From JBFMFH01 sp040752275 (GTDB taxonomy: Bacteria > Acidobacteriota > Vicinamibacteria > Vicinamibacterales > JAKQTR01): DNA of 64,000 nt. Where the stretch lies: positions 1-64,000 of the forward strand of contig JBFMFH010000022.1 in NCBI GenBank assembly GCA_040752275.1. The letters run 5' to 3'. The notes under the pieces were generated by a model, which ran no database searches, was not told the DNA's origin, and worked only from the letters and a program-made list of their open reading frames with translations. Below are positions 20,975 through 29,314 of this stretch, in pieces. The position numbers and the translations under genes were made by a program. The first letter of the stretch is position 1, and every line of letters starts with the position of its first letter.

Positions 20975-22233
20975 GCCCGCGGCGCACACCGCACCTCGCG
21001 ATTGCCAAGGGGGCGCGCACCCGGACGTCGTCGGTGTTCGCGACGATCGAGGACGCCGTCGAGGCTATCCGCCTGGGCCGGATGATCATCGTCGTCGACG
21101 ACGAGGACCGGGAGAACGAGGGCGATCTGACGATCGCCGCGTCGGCCGTCACCCCGGAGGTCATCAACTTCATGGCCAAGCATGGGCGTGGGTTGGTCTG
21201 CATGCCGATGACGGGACAGCGCCTGGACGAACTCGAGATCCCGCTGATGGTGACGCAGAACACCGCCCGGTTCGAGACGGCGTTCTGCGTGTCGATCGAG
21301 TCGCGCCACGACACCAGCACCGGCATTTCAGCGGCGGATCGCGCTGCCACGGTCCGGGCCGCCATCGACCCGGCGACACAGCCGGCCGACTTGACCAGGC
21401 CGGGCCACATGTTCCCCCTGCGCGCCCGCGAAGGTGGCGTGCTGGTTCGCGCCGGGCAGACCGAGGCCGCCATCGACCTGGCCCGCATCGCCGGACTCTA
21501 TCCGGCCGGCGTCATCTGCGAAATCATGAATCCCGACGGGACCATGGCGCGCGTGCCGCAGCTCGCACGATTCGCCCGCCGCCACGGCCTCCTCATGATC
21601 ACGATCGCCGATCTGATCAAGTACCGCATGCGGACCGAGGGGCTGGTCAAGCGGGTCGCCGAAGCCGACCTGCCCACGCGCTACGGCCCGTTCCGAGTGT
21701 TTGCGTACGAGAGCTCGATCGATCGGGAAACTCACGTGGCCGTCATGTGCGGTGAGGTGGGCGATGGCCGCAACGTGCTCGTGCGCGTCCACTCGCGGTG
21801 TCTGACCGGGGACGTCTTTCACTCGTCACGCTGCGACTGCGGTGAGCAGCTCGAAACCGCCCTTTGCCGGATCTCGCTCGAAGGGAGGGGCGTGCTCCTC
21901 TACCTGAACCAGGAGGGCCGCGGAATCGGGATGGCCAACAAGATCCGCGCCTATGCCCTGCAGGATCAGGGGCTCGATACCGTCGAGGCGAACGAGAAGC
22001 TCGGATTCAAGCCGGACCAGCGGGACTACGGAATCGGAGCCCAGATCCTGCGCCACCTCGGCGTCGTGACCATGCGGCTGCTGACCAACAACCCGAGGAA
22101 ATTCGTCGGCCTCGAGGGGTATGGGCTGTCGGTCTCCGAGACGCTCCCGCTCGAAGTGCCGCCCTCCGAGACGACGCGCCGGTATCTGAAGACGAAGAAG
22201 GAGAAGCTGGGCCACCGCCTGACCAGCGTCTGA
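20971..22233 (+). CDS. ribBA: Bifunctional DHBP synthase / GTP cyclohydrolase II
   Basis: RibBA makes both starting compounds of riboflavin: 3,4-dihydroxy-2-butanone 4-phosphate from ribulose 5-phosphate and the pyrimidine from GTP. The 420-residue protein has an N-terminal RibB domain (VVDDEDRENEGDL, then SIESRHDTSTGISAADRA and PGHMFPLRARE). The C-terminal RibA domain has zinc ligands in HSRCLTGDVFHSSRCDCGEQ and GTP-site residues in LNQEGRGIGMANKIRAY. Both sets of active-site residues look complete. ATG overlaps the ribE stop. ribBA is the last gene of the three-gene unit. Confidence 0.96.
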   Translation: MSPRRTPHLAIAKGARTRTSSVFATIEDAVEAIRLGRMIIVVDDEDRENEGDLTIAASAVTPEVINFMAKHGRGLVCMPMTGQRLDELEIPLMVTQNTARFETAFCVSIESRHDTSTGISAADRAATVRAAIDPATQPADLTRPGHMFPLRAREGGVLVRAGQTEAAIDLARIAGLYPAGVICEIMNPDGTMARVPQLARFARRHGLLMITIADLIKYRMRTEGLVKRVAEADLPTRYGPFRVFAYESSIDRETHVAVMCGEVGDGRNVLVRVHSRCLTGDVFHSSRCDCGEQLETALCRISLEGRGVLLYLNQEGRGIGMANKIRAYALQDQGLDTVEANEKLGFKPDQRDYGIGAQILRHLGVVTMRLLTNNPRKFVGLEGYGLSVSETLPLEVPPSETTRRYLKTKKEKLGHRLTSV

Positions 22234-22311
22234 GCGGTCTCGTGGCCGCGTGGCCCGCTCCGGGGAGCCCGCGACCCAGCGCTGGGACCCGACCGCACCG
22301 GCGGCCTCGGA

Positions 22312-22341
22312 TTGACACTTCCGTCCAACTGACGCTACCAT
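22312..22341 (+). promoter_or_regulatory. Sigma-70-type promoter of ffh
   Basis: A perfect TTGACA (22312-22317) is followed after 18 nt by TACCAT (22336-22341). It lies in the 202-nt gap between ribBA and ffh and gives a leader of roughly 88 nt. The leader has complementary ends, GCTGCT (22352-22357) and AGCAGC (22417-22422). Confidence 0.6.
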
Positions 22342-22435
22342 AAGGGTTTGCGCTGCTTCGGATGAGGGTGGCCCGGGAGGCCCTGTCGCGCGAGACCACG
22401 GGTGCTTATTCCCGACAGCAGCCCGGCGGTACGAC

Positions 22436-23797
22436 ATGTTCGATTCGCTCAGCACGAGACTGCAGGATGTGTTCCGCGCGCTGCGCGGCGAGGCGCGGCT
22501 ATCGGAGCCCGCCGTCGACTCGGCGCTGCGCGAGATCCGCATGGCCCTCCTCGAGGCGGACGTCAACTTCAAGGTCGTGAAGGCCTTTGTCGATCGCGTC
22601 CGCGTGCGAGCGGTCGGCCAGGACGTGTTGCGGAGCCTGACACCGGCTCATCAGGTCGTCCGCATCGTCCGTGACGAGCTCGTGGCGCTGCTCGGCAGCG
22701 AACCCGGAGGGCTGCAGCCCTCGGGCCGTTCACCGCGCGTCGTGCTCCTGCTGGGTCTGCAGGGATCGGGCAAGACCACGTCGGCGGCGAAGCTCGCGCG
22801 GTGGCTGACCAGGCAGGGCGAGCACCCGCTGCTGGTGTCAACGGACGTCCGGCGGCCCGCCGCGATCGAGCAGTTGAACGTGCTGGGGCGGCAGGGACAG
22901 ATGCGCGTCTTCGATCCGGCCGGGAATCGCAGTCCGATCGGGCGCGCGACGGGCGCGGTGGCTGAGGCCCGCAACACCGGCTTCACCGTGGTCATCGTCG
23001 ACACCGCGGGCAGGCTGCACATCGACGACGAATTGATGGCGGAGCTGCGGGGGATCCGCGACGCGCTGGCGCCGACCGACCTGCTGTATGTCGCCGATTC
23101 GATGACCGGTCAGGACGCCATCAAGAGCGCGGGCGAGTTCAACCGGCAGATTGGCGTCACCGGCGTGGTTCTGACGAAGCTCGACGGCGACGCACGGGGA
23201 GGCGCCGCGCTCTCGGTGGCAGCGGTGGTCGGCGTCCCTGTCGCGTTTGTCGGAATCGGCGAGCGTTTCGAGGACTTCGAGCCCTTCCAGGCCGACCGGC
23301 TGGTCTCGCGGATCCTGGGGATGGGCGACGTGTTGTCGCTCATCGAGCGGGCCGAGCAGGCGATCGACGAGGAGCACGCCGTCCGTCTCGAGCAAAAGCT
23401 CCGCGGCGAGGAGTTCACGCTTGAGGACTTCCGGCAGCAGCTGGGGACGCTGCGGAAGATGGGGCCGATCGAGCAGGTGCTCGGGATGCTCCCGGGGATG
23501 GGGCACCTGGCGCAGGTCGGCGGCGCGGGACCGGACGAGCGGCAACTGGGCCAGGTCGAAGCGATGATCTCGTCGATGACCGCCGGCGAGCGGCGGAACT
23601 ACCGGCTCATCGATGGCAGCAGGCGGCGGCGGATCGCCCGCGGCAGCGGCACCACGGTGGAGGACGTGAACCGCCTGCTCCGGCAGTTCGTGCAGATGCG
23701 GAAGATGCTGAAGGTGGTCGCCGGCACCAGCGGGGGCAAGCGCGCCCGCATGCGCCAGACGATGGGATTGATGAAGGGGAGGGGCCTGCGGGCCTGA
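22436..23797 (+). CDS. ffh: Signal recognition particle protein Ffh
   Basis: Ffh binds 4.5S RNA and the signal sequences of nascent membrane proteins. The 453-residue protein has an N domain (1-85), a G domain with GLQGSGKTTSAAKLA, DVRRPAAIEQL, VDTAGRLHIDDELM and TKLDGDARGG, and a C-terminal Met-rich M domain (about 320-450). The RNA-binding part of the M domain reads IDGSRRRRIARGSGTTVEDV, followed by Met-rich helices (FVQMRKMLK, MRQTMGLM). It has its own promoter and is followed, after a short hairpin, by rpsP. Confidence 0.97.
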   Translation: MFDSLSTRLQDVFRALRGEARLSEPAVDSALREIRMALLEADVNFKVVKAFVDRVRVRAVGQDVLRSLTPAHQVVRIVRDELVALLGSEPGGLQPSGRSPRVVLLLGLQGSGKTTSAAKLARWLTRQGEHPLLVSTDVRRPAAIEQLNVLGRQGQMRVFDPAGNRSPIGRATGAVAEARNTGFTVVIVDTAGRLHIDDELMAELRGIRDALAPTDLLYVADSMTGQDAIKSAGEFNRQIGVTGVVLTKLDGDARGGAALSVAAVVGVPVAFVGIGERFEDFEPFQADRLVSRILGMGDVLSLIERAEQAIDEEHAVRLEQKLRGEEFTLEDFRQQLGTLRKMGPIEQVLGMLPGMGHLAQVGGAGPDERQLGQVEAMISSMTAGERRNYRLIDGSRRRRIARGSGTTVEDVNRLLRQFVQMRKMLKVVAGTSGGKRARMRQTMGLMKGRGLRA

Positions 23798-23804
23798 GCA
23801 CGGG

Positions 23805-23821
23805 AAGGGGCGGGGCCCCTT
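23805..23821 (+). other. Short hairpin between ffh and rpsP
   Basis: A perfect 7-bp inverted repeat AAGGGGC-GGG-GCCCCTT lies 7 nt after the ffh stop codon and 16 nt before the rpsP ATG. It could weaken read-through or shield the 5' end of the rpsP message, but there is no T-run. Confidence 0.4.
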
Positions 23822-23837
23822 CGGTGGAAGGAGCAAC

Positions 23838-24116
23838 ATGCTAGCGATTCGTTTGAGCAGGACCGGAGCGAAGAACCGGCCGGCCTATCGGGTGGTGGTT
23901 GCCGAAACGAGGACGGCCCGCGACAGCCGCGTTGTCGAGAACGTCGGATACTACGACCCCAAGCTGCGACCAGCGGTTCTGAAGCTCGACCGCGCGCGCA
24001 TCGCGCACTGGATCCAGGTCGGAGCCAGGCCGAGCGCGACAGTGAAGAGCCTCCTGAAGTCGTTCAAGGAGCCGGCTGCCGAGGCTGGAGCCGAGGCCTC
24101 CGCGACTGCGCCGTGA
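23838..24116 (+). CDS. rpsP: 30S ribosomal protein S16
   Basis: The 92-residue protein starts MLAIRLSRTGAKNRPAYRVVV and includes VENVGYYDPK and the helix RARIAHWIQVGARPS, all typical of bS16. An Ala/Glu-rich tail of about 15 residues follows, as is common in high-GC bacteria. A good AAGGAG site precedes the ATG. It heads the conserved rpsP-khpA-rimM-trmD-rplS-rnhB run, which links ribosome maturation, tRNA modification and RNase H genes. Confidence 0.97.
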   Translation: MLAIRLSRTGAKNRPAYRVVVAETRTARDSRVVENVGYYDPKLRPAVLKLDRARIAHWIQVGARPSATVKSLLKSFKEPAAEAGAEASATAP

Positions 24117-24367
24117 GCCGGGCGCGAGACGTTGCCGAGATCGTGATCAAGGCCCTCGTCGACCGTCCCGACGATGTCAGGGTGACCGAGACACCTCACC
24201 GGGGCACGATGCTCATCGAGGTGTTCGTCGGTGAACGCGACCTCGGGCGGGTGATCGGCCGCCAGGGCCGGACAGCGTCGGCGATCCGGACCCTGGTCGG
24301 CGTGACAGCCGAAGGTGACGGGCAGCGGGCCACGGTCGAGTTCCGCGACGAACACGGCCGGCGATAG
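24113..24367 (+). CDS. khpA: KH-domain RNA-binding protein KhpA
   Basis: An 84-residue single KH-domain protein. The RNA-contacting loop GRVIGRQGRTA carries the GxxG motif, flanked by the helix ending VIKALVDRPDDV and a C-terminal strand (RATVEFRDEH). KhpA proteins bind many small RNAs, often together with KhpB/Jag. GTG start overlapping the rpsP stop by 4 nt, and the stop immediately precedes the rimM ATG. This position between rpsP and rimM is conserved in many bacteria. Confidence 0.94.
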   Translation: MSRARDVAEIVIKALVDRPDDVRVTETPHRGTMLIEVFVGERDLGRVIGRQGRTASAIRTLVGVTAEGDGQRATVEFRDEHGRR

Positions 24368-24940
24368 ATGGAGCCGACACGCTGGGATGACCTCGTCGTT
24401 GTCGCCCGGGTTGCCCGGACGCACGGGCGGCGCGGAGAGGTCATCCTGAACCTGGAGACCGATTTTCCGCAGGAGCGCTTCCAGCCGGGAAGGGAGTTCT
24501 TCATGCTTGACGGCCCGCGCATGGTGTCGGTGACGGTCGACTCGGTGTTCTTCCAGCGTGGCCGGCCGGTCGTCGGCCTCGCAGGTGTCGACACCATGAA
24601 CGACGCCGAGCTCCTCGCGGGCCGGGAACTGAGGATTCGGGCCGACGATCTGGTGCCGCTGCCAATCGGGGCCTACTATCATCACGACCTCGTCGGCTGC
24701 CGGGTGCGCACCGGTGACGGCACCGAGGTTGGGGTGGTCCGGCGGATCGAGGGCGCCGGTACCGCCTGCCGGCTCGTGGTCGACGGGCCGGACGGCGAGC
24801 AGCTGATCCCCTTCGCCGAGGAGATCTGCCGCACCATCGCGCCGGCGGACGGGGAAATCGTCATTGACGCGCCGGACGGCCTGCTGGGTTTGAACGCCGG
24901 GCGCAGCAGCCGGATGGCGCGACGCGGCCGACGGCGGTGA
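24368..24940 (+). CDS. rimM: 16S rRNA processing protein RimM
   Basis: RimM helps mature the 30S subunit by binding S19. The 190-residue protein has the N-terminal RimM barrel (VVARVARTHGRRGEVILNLETDF) and the linker FFQRGRPVVGLAGVDTMNDAELL. The C-terminal PRC-barrel-like part has YYHHDLVGCRV and the closing strand EQLIPFAEEICRTIAPADGE. Arg-rich C-terminal tail. It begins directly after the khpA stop, and its own stop overlaps the trmD GTG. Confidence 0.95.
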   Translation: MEPTRWDDLVVVARVARTHGRRGEVILNLETDFPQERFQPGREFFMLDGPRMVSVTVDSVFFQRGRPVVGLAGVDTMNDAELLAGRELRIRADDLVPLPIGAYYHHDLVGCRVRTGDGTEVGVVRRIEGAGTACRLVVDGPDGEQLIPFAEEICRTIAPADGEIVIDAPDGLLGLNAGRSSRMARRGRRR

Positions 24941-25701
24941 GGTTCGACCTCGTCACGATCTTCCCGCGGTTCTTTGCGGGGCCGCTCGATGACGGGATCG
25001 TCCGCCGGGCGATCGACCGCGGACTGGTCGAGGTGCGGGTGCACGACCTGCGGGGATTCACGACCGACCGGCACCGGTCCGTTGACGATGTGGCCTATGG
25101 GGGAGGACCGGGGATGGTCTTCAAGGCCGATCCGCTGGTGAGGGCCGTCGAGGCCATCCGGCGCGATGGTGGCGAGCCCGATTGCGTGCTGCTGACCTCG
25201 CCGCAGGGGCGCCGGTTCGACCAGGCCGCGGCGAGACGGCTGGCGGGTCTCGGGCACGTGGTGGTGCTCTGCGGTCGCTACGAAGGAGTCGACGAGCGCG
25301 TGTGCGAGCTGGTTGGCACCGAGGAATGGTCGATCGGCGACTACGTGCTGTCTGGCGGGGAGCCGGCGGCCCTTGTGCTGATCGACGCGGTGACGCGGCT
25401 GCTGCCGGGAGCCGTGGGCGACGAGTTGTCGGTCGAGGCCGACTCCTTCAGCCGGGGGCTGCTCGACTGCCCGCACTACACGCGACCCGCCGAGTACCAG
25501 GGGCTGCGGGTGCCGGACGTGCTCGTCTCCGGACACCACGGGGAGATCCGACGGTGGAGGAAGCGCGAGGCCCTGCGGAGGACGATTGAGCGACGGCCCG
25601 ACCTGCTGGGAGCGGCGGAACTGGATGATGAGGAGCGCGAGATCCTGCGCGCGTTGATAGGGGAGAAGGGAGCCGAAGATGGGCGCGATCGAATCGATTG
25701 A
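24937..25701 (+). CDS. trmD: tRNA (guanine-N1)-methyltransferase TrmD
   Basis: TrmD methylates G37 next to the anticodon and prevents frameshifting. The 254-residue protein belongs to the knotted SPOUT class. It has DDVAYGGGPGMVFKADPL, the SAM-binding knot motifs VLCGRYEGVDERV and EEWSIGDYVLSGGEPAALVLID, and HYTRPAEYQGLRVPDVL downstream. GTG start overlaps the rimM stop. Its last 23 bases overlap the start of rplS, an unusually long overlap for this run. Confidence 0.97.
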   Translation: MRFDLVTIFPRFFAGPLDDGIVRRAIDRGLVEVRVHDLRGFTTDRHRSVDDVAYGGGPGMVFKADPLVRAVEAIRRDGGEPDCVLLTSPQGRRFDQAAARRLAGLGHVVVLCGRYEGVDERVCELVGTEEWSIGDYVLSGGEPAALVLIDAVTRLLPGAVGDELSVEADSFSRGLLDCPHYTRPAEYQGLRVPDVLVSGHHGEIRRWRKREALRRTIERRPDLLGAAELDDEEREILRALIGEKGAEDGRDRID

Positions 25702-26026
25702 ACAGGGACAGCTGACCGACCGGCCCGGTGTCCGTACGGGCGACACGGTCCGCGTGCACGTCAAGGTCAGGGAAGGGGACAAGGAGCGCGTGCAGGTGTT
25801 CGAAGGCGTGGTCATCGGCCAGCACCGAGGCGGGACCCGGGCGACCTTCACGGTTCGCAAGGTATCCTTCGGCCAGGGCGTCGAACGGATCTTCCCGCTG
25901 CACTCGCCGATCATCGACAAGATCGAAGTGGTCCGTTCGGCGCGGGTGCGCCGTGCCAAGCTCTACTTCCTGCGGAAGCTCAAGGGCAAGGCCGCACGGA
26001 TGCGCGAGATCAAGCGGCGCGCGTAG
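25679..26026 (+). CDS. rplS: 50S ribosomal protein L19
   Basis: The 115-residue bL19 protein has the expected features: RPGVRTGDTVRVHVKVREGD, the segment RVQVFEGVVIGQHRGG, and the C-terminal helical part FPLHSPIIDKIEVVRSARVR followed by LYFLRKLKGKAARM. The ATG lies 23 nt inside trmD, and GGGAG precedes it. It sits in the standard place before rnhB. Confidence 0.97.
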   Translation: MGAIESIEQGQLTDRPGVRTGDTVRVHVKVREGDKERVQVFEGVVIGQHRGGTRATFTVRKVSFGQGVERIFPLHSPIIDKIEVVRSARVRRAKLYFLRKLKGKAARMREIKRRA

Positions 26027-26051
26027 CGAGCCGTGCAGGGGAAGCCCGCCC

Positions 26052-26702
26052 ATGCCGCGTGCCGGGGCCAGGCGCACGCTGGAGAACGCGCTTCGGCGGT
26101 TCGGATTCGTCTGGATTGCCGGGGTCGATGAGGTTGGGCGCGGGTGCCTGGCCGGTCCGGTCGTGGCCGCGGCGGTCATCCTCGATCCCCGACGCCACAT
26201 TCCTGGGCTGGCGGATTCGAAGCTCCTCCCCGCCAGTCTCCGCAGCCGTCTCGGCGAGCGCGTGCGGCACGAGGCCGTGGCATGGGCCGTCGCCGAGGTC
26301 GGGCCCGCAGACATCGACCGTCTCAACATCCACCGAGCCTCCCTCGAGGCCATGCGCCGGGCGGTCATGGCCCTCGTGCCGCTGCCGGACCTCGTGATCG
26401 TCGACGCGTTCAGGATTCCCGGATTGCCCATGGCCCAGCGGGGCGTCGTCCACGGGGATCGCCGGTGCTCGGCTGTGGCTGCCGCATCCATCATTGCCAA
26501 GGTCCACCGCGATCGGGGCATGACGGATCTCCACCGCGCCGATCCCCGCTACGGATTCGATCGCCACAAAGGCTATGCCACGGCCGCTCACCTCGCCGCG
26601 GTCGCGCGTTTCGGCTACTCCGCGGTTCACCGCCGCTCGTTCCGGCCCCCGTCGCTCTTTGATACGATCGCAGACGCCGACACGGAACCCGGCCGACGCT
26701 GA
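26052..26702 (+). CDS. rnhB: Ribonuclease HII
   Basis: RNase HII removes single ribonucleotides and RNA primers from DNA. The 216-residue protein carries the family start GVDEVGRGCLAGPVVAAAVIL with the catalytic Asp-Glu pair, LPDLVIVDAFR with a third Asp, the segment VHGDRRCSAVAAASIIAKVHRD with the fourth acidic residue, and FDRHKGYATAAH. All four acidic positions are present. The ATG at 26052 follows rplS by 25 nt. The open frame extends upstream through rplS but is not coding there. Confidence 0.95.
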   Translation: MPRAGARRTLENALRRFGFVWIAGVDEVGRGCLAGPVVAAAVILDPRRHIPGLADSKLLPASLRSRLGERVRHEAVAWAVAEVGPADIDRLNIHRASLEAMRRAVMALVPLPDLVIVDAFRIPGLPMAQRGVVHGDRRCSAVAAASIIAKVHRDRGMTDLHRADPRYGFDRHKGYATAAHLAAVARFGYSAVHRRSFRPPSLFDTIADADTEPGRR

Positions 26703-26708
26703 CCTGCC

Positions 26709-28865
26709 GTGCCTATCGACCGAAACGACGCCCTTCGACGTGCCGAGAAGCTGCTGCGCCAGGGGCGTCTGGACGCCGCCATCGCCGAGTACACGAAGGT
26801 GGCCGACGAGTACCCACGGGACTTGACGACGGGAAACCTGCTCGGCGACCTCCATGTCCGCGCGGGGCAGATCGACCGAGCGGTCGCCCAGTACACCCGG
26901 ATGGCGGAGCACCTGGCCCGAGACGGGTTCGTGTCCAGGGCCGCGGCGCTCTACAAGAAGATCCTCAAGATCCAGCCAGACGATGACACCGCGCTCCAGC
27001 GCTCGGCCGATCTCGCAGGTCAGCAGGGACTCGGTGCTGAAGCGCGCGCCTGCCTCCAGGCGCTGTACCAGGCGCGTGTCGCACGCGGCGATCGGGACGG
27101 TGCGGCGGAGGCGGCCATCCGGCGTGCGTCGGCCGATCCAAGCGACGTCACCGGCCACTTCGATGCCGCACACCTGCTGACGGAGCTCGGTCGTGTGTCG
27201 GAGGCTGCCGGCCAGCTGCGTGAGGCCGGGCTCGAACTCCTTCGCCAGGGCCGGCAATCGGAGGGCGATCGCGCGTTGAGTGAGGCGCTGCGGTTCGACG
27301 CCACCGACGCGGCCTCCCGGGATCGGCTCATTGACCTCCGGCTGCAGACAGGCCACTTGGACGAAGCCGCCGATCTGGCGCGCACTGCCGACCAGGTTGG
27401 CCGTGTGGTACGCACGATGAGTGCGGCCGGCCAGCACGAGGCCGCCGTCGAACGGCTCACCGGCGCGCTCTCGTCAGCGCCAGATGATCCCGGTCTTCGT
27501 CTGGAGCTGGCGCGCCTCGAGTTGCGCCGCGGGCGCGCGGGATCCGCATGGTCGGCCCTGCCCCGATTCTCCGACAGCGAGACCGCAGACACCACGCTTC
27601 TGCGGGCGGAGATTCTGGCCCGCGCCGGGAGCGCCGGCGAGGCACGCGGCCTGATCGAGCGCTTGACCGTGCGCGACGCAACCGCTGCGGCCGGCGCCGC
27701 GCAGCTGTGCTGGTCCCTCGCCGAGGCCGATTCCGCCGCCGCACTGGTCTGTATCGGCCCGGTCATCGATGCTGCCCGGCGGTCGCACGACCCGTGGGAG
27801 GCGAAGGCCATCCTGCAGCGACTGGCGGGCCAGTCTCGCGAACCGATCGGCGCGCTCCGCCTGTTGATTGACGTGTGCGGCGACCTGGCCGACGAGGATG
27901 GCGTCTACCATGGGCAGGTCAGGCTGGCCGACGAACTGCTGGCGGCCGGCCGATACGCTGAGGCGCGGACACTTGCCCAGCATCTGGTCGAGAAGAGGCC
28001 GGACATCGCCCAGCACGCCGAACGCCTGCGCGCGGCCAACGACGGGCTGGTTCTGCGGCCCGGCCCTAACCGCCCGGACGCGCGGCCGGAGGCGGGAGCG
28101 GCGACCCTCGATCTCGACCTAGGGACGCCGGCGGCCGGCCGGCTCCCGGCGGTCCCTCAGGCGCGCGTGTCCCGTGAGCCGGGAGCAGCCGGGTCGGAGG
28201 GACCGGAGGTCTTCCGCCTGGACCCGGTGGATGCGGATGTGCGCGATGCACTCGGGTTGCTGGACGTCGCACCGGTCTCCGGCGAAGGCCCGGCGTCGGT
28301 CGAGGTGGACCTCAGCCGGGCGCTCGACGGGCTGATGATGGAGCAACCGCCGGCCGATTCGGCCGTCCGGCCGGAAGCACCGCCTGCCGCGGAGCCGCCC
28401 GACCTCGATGGGTTCTTCCGGATGCTGCGCGAGCAATCTGGTGCGGACGACAGGACCGCCAGCGCCCTGCAGTCCGTCGACCTGGCGTATCGAGCCTACA
28501 GCGCGGGCCGTCTGGACGAGTGCCGGCACCATTTGCAGCAGGCGGCACGGGACCCCAGGTGTCGATTCCGGGCCGCCGCGCTGCTGGCGCGAATCGAGCG
28601 CGACCGCGGCCGTCTCCATGATGCGATCGAGTGGCTCGAGCGAGCTGCCGAATCTTCGGCCCCCAGCCCGGGCGCCTGGGACGTGCTGCTGTACGATCTT
28701 GGTGACACCCTCGAAGAGGCCGGGGAGCGGCGGCGGGCGCTCGCGGTCTTCATGGAGCTTCACTCGGCGTCGCCCGGCTACCGCGACGTAGACCGGCGCA
28801 TCGGAAGGCTCAAGACAAGCGACCAAGCTCTCGGGCGGCACGCGCCCGATCGGGAGACCGGATGA
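26709..28865 (+). CDS. Large TPR-repeat protein
   Basis: A 718-residue protein built mainly of TPR-like helix pairs. The first 100 residues show three clear repeats (AEKLLRQGRLDAAIAEYTKVAD, HVRAGQIDRAVAQYTRMAEH, RAAALYKKILKIQPDD). Further degenerate repeats run to about residue 430, followed by a Pro/Ala-rich linker (about 450-570) and a last repeat block. No signal peptide or membrane segment is seen, so it is probably cytosolic and acts as a scaffold. The GTG start has no strong ribosome site; its stop overlaps the next ATG by 4 nt. The function is unknown. In Acidobacteria such proteins often follow rnhB, but this is recollection rather than a check. Confidence 0.75.
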   Translation: MPIDRNDALRRAEKLLRQGRLDAAIAEYTKVADEYPRDLTTGNLLGDLHVRAGQIDRAVAQYTRMAEHLARDGFVSRAAALYKKILKIQPDDDTALQRSADLAGQQGLGAEARACLQALYQARVARGDRDGAAEAAIRRASADPSDVTGHFDAAHLLTELGRVSEAAGQLREAGLELLRQGRQSEGDRALSEALRFDATDAASRDRLIDLRLQTGHLDEAADLARTADQVGRVVRTMSAAGQHEAAVERLTGALSSAPDDPGLRLELARLELRRGRAGSAWSALPRFSDSETADTTLLRAEILARAGSAGEARGLIERLTVRDATAAAGAAQLCWSLAEADSAAALVCIGPVIDAARRSHDPWEAKAILQRLAGQSREPIGALRLLIDVCGDLADEDGVYHGQVRLADELLAAGRYAEARTLAQHLVEKRPDIAQHAERLRAANDGLVLRPGPNRPDARPEAGAATLDLDLGTPAAGRLPAVPQARVSREPGAAGSEGPEVFRLDPVDADVRDALGLLDVAPVSGEGPASVEVDLSRALDGLMMEQPPADSAVRPEAPPAAEPPDLDGFFRMLREQSGADDRTASALQSVDLAYRAYSAGRLDECRHHLQQAARDPRCRFRAAALLARIERDRGRLHDAIEWLERAAESSAPSPGAWDVLLYDLGDTLEEAGERRRALAVFMELHSASPGYRDVDRRIGRLKTSDQALGRHAPDRETG

Positions 28866-29134
28866 CCACGGTCGTCCGCGTGATCTACGTCGCGTACTTC
28901 CTCGAGGTCGGCCTTGCTCTGGTCGTGATGCCCTGGTCGGACTTATGGCTCCGCAACTACTTCGTCGAAGCCTGGCCCTGGCTGGCGCGGGTCGCGGGCG
29001 ACCCCTACGTCAAGGGTGCCGTATCGGGTCTGGGCCTGGTCAACCTCGCCTTGGGGATCTCGGACCTGACACGGCTGGTCGGCCGCCGCCCCGGCGAGGA
29101 CGCACTCGAGACGGGTGGTCCCGACCGGGCCTGA
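28862..29134 (+). CDS. Small membrane protein, hypothetical
   Basis: A 90-residue protein with two hydrophobic helices, residues 7-26 (IYVAYFLEVGLALVVMPWSD) and about 52-68 (AVSGLGLVNLALGISDLTRL), and a charged C-terminal tail. No family motif was recognised. It overlaps the stop of the large TPR protein by 4 nt and is probably translated with it, so the two may work together at the inner membrane. Confidence 0.65.
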   Translation: MTTVVRVIYVAYFLEVGLALVVMPWSDLWLRNYFVEAWPWLARVAGDPYVKGAVSGLGLVNLALGISDLTRLVGRRPGEDALETGGPDRA

Positions 29135-29235
29135 GCCGGCACTCAGGGGCGAGGAGCCGGCGCCGCGGCGAGGGCCGATCGCGCGTGTGCCGGCGTGGGC
29201 TCGGGGCGCAGGCGTTTCAGGGGCGGCGATTGGGT

Positions 29236-29264
29236 TTGACAGCCGCTCGAACGTTCCCTAACAT
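29236..29264 (+). promoter_or_regulatory. Sigma-70-type promoter of the RodZ-like gene
   Basis: A perfect TTGACA (29236-29241), a 17-nt spacer and TAACAT (29259-29264) lie about 50 nt upstream of the ATG at 29315. It is one of the best promoter matches in the window. Confidence 0.7.
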
Positions 29265-29314
29265 GCTGGCCGTCAACGCAAAGCACCGGCTCAGGGGAGA
29301 CGACAGGCGCGGTC

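Noticed and set aside
22275..22286. 12-bp palindrome CCCAGCGCTGGG after ribBA as a terminator
   Set aside because: No loop and no T-run; it cannot form a normal terminator hairpin.
22342..22435. Possible SRP (4.5S) RNA gene in front of ffh
   Set aside because: The conserved GGAAGGNAGCAGCC-type loop is missing; the stretch fits better as the ffh leader.
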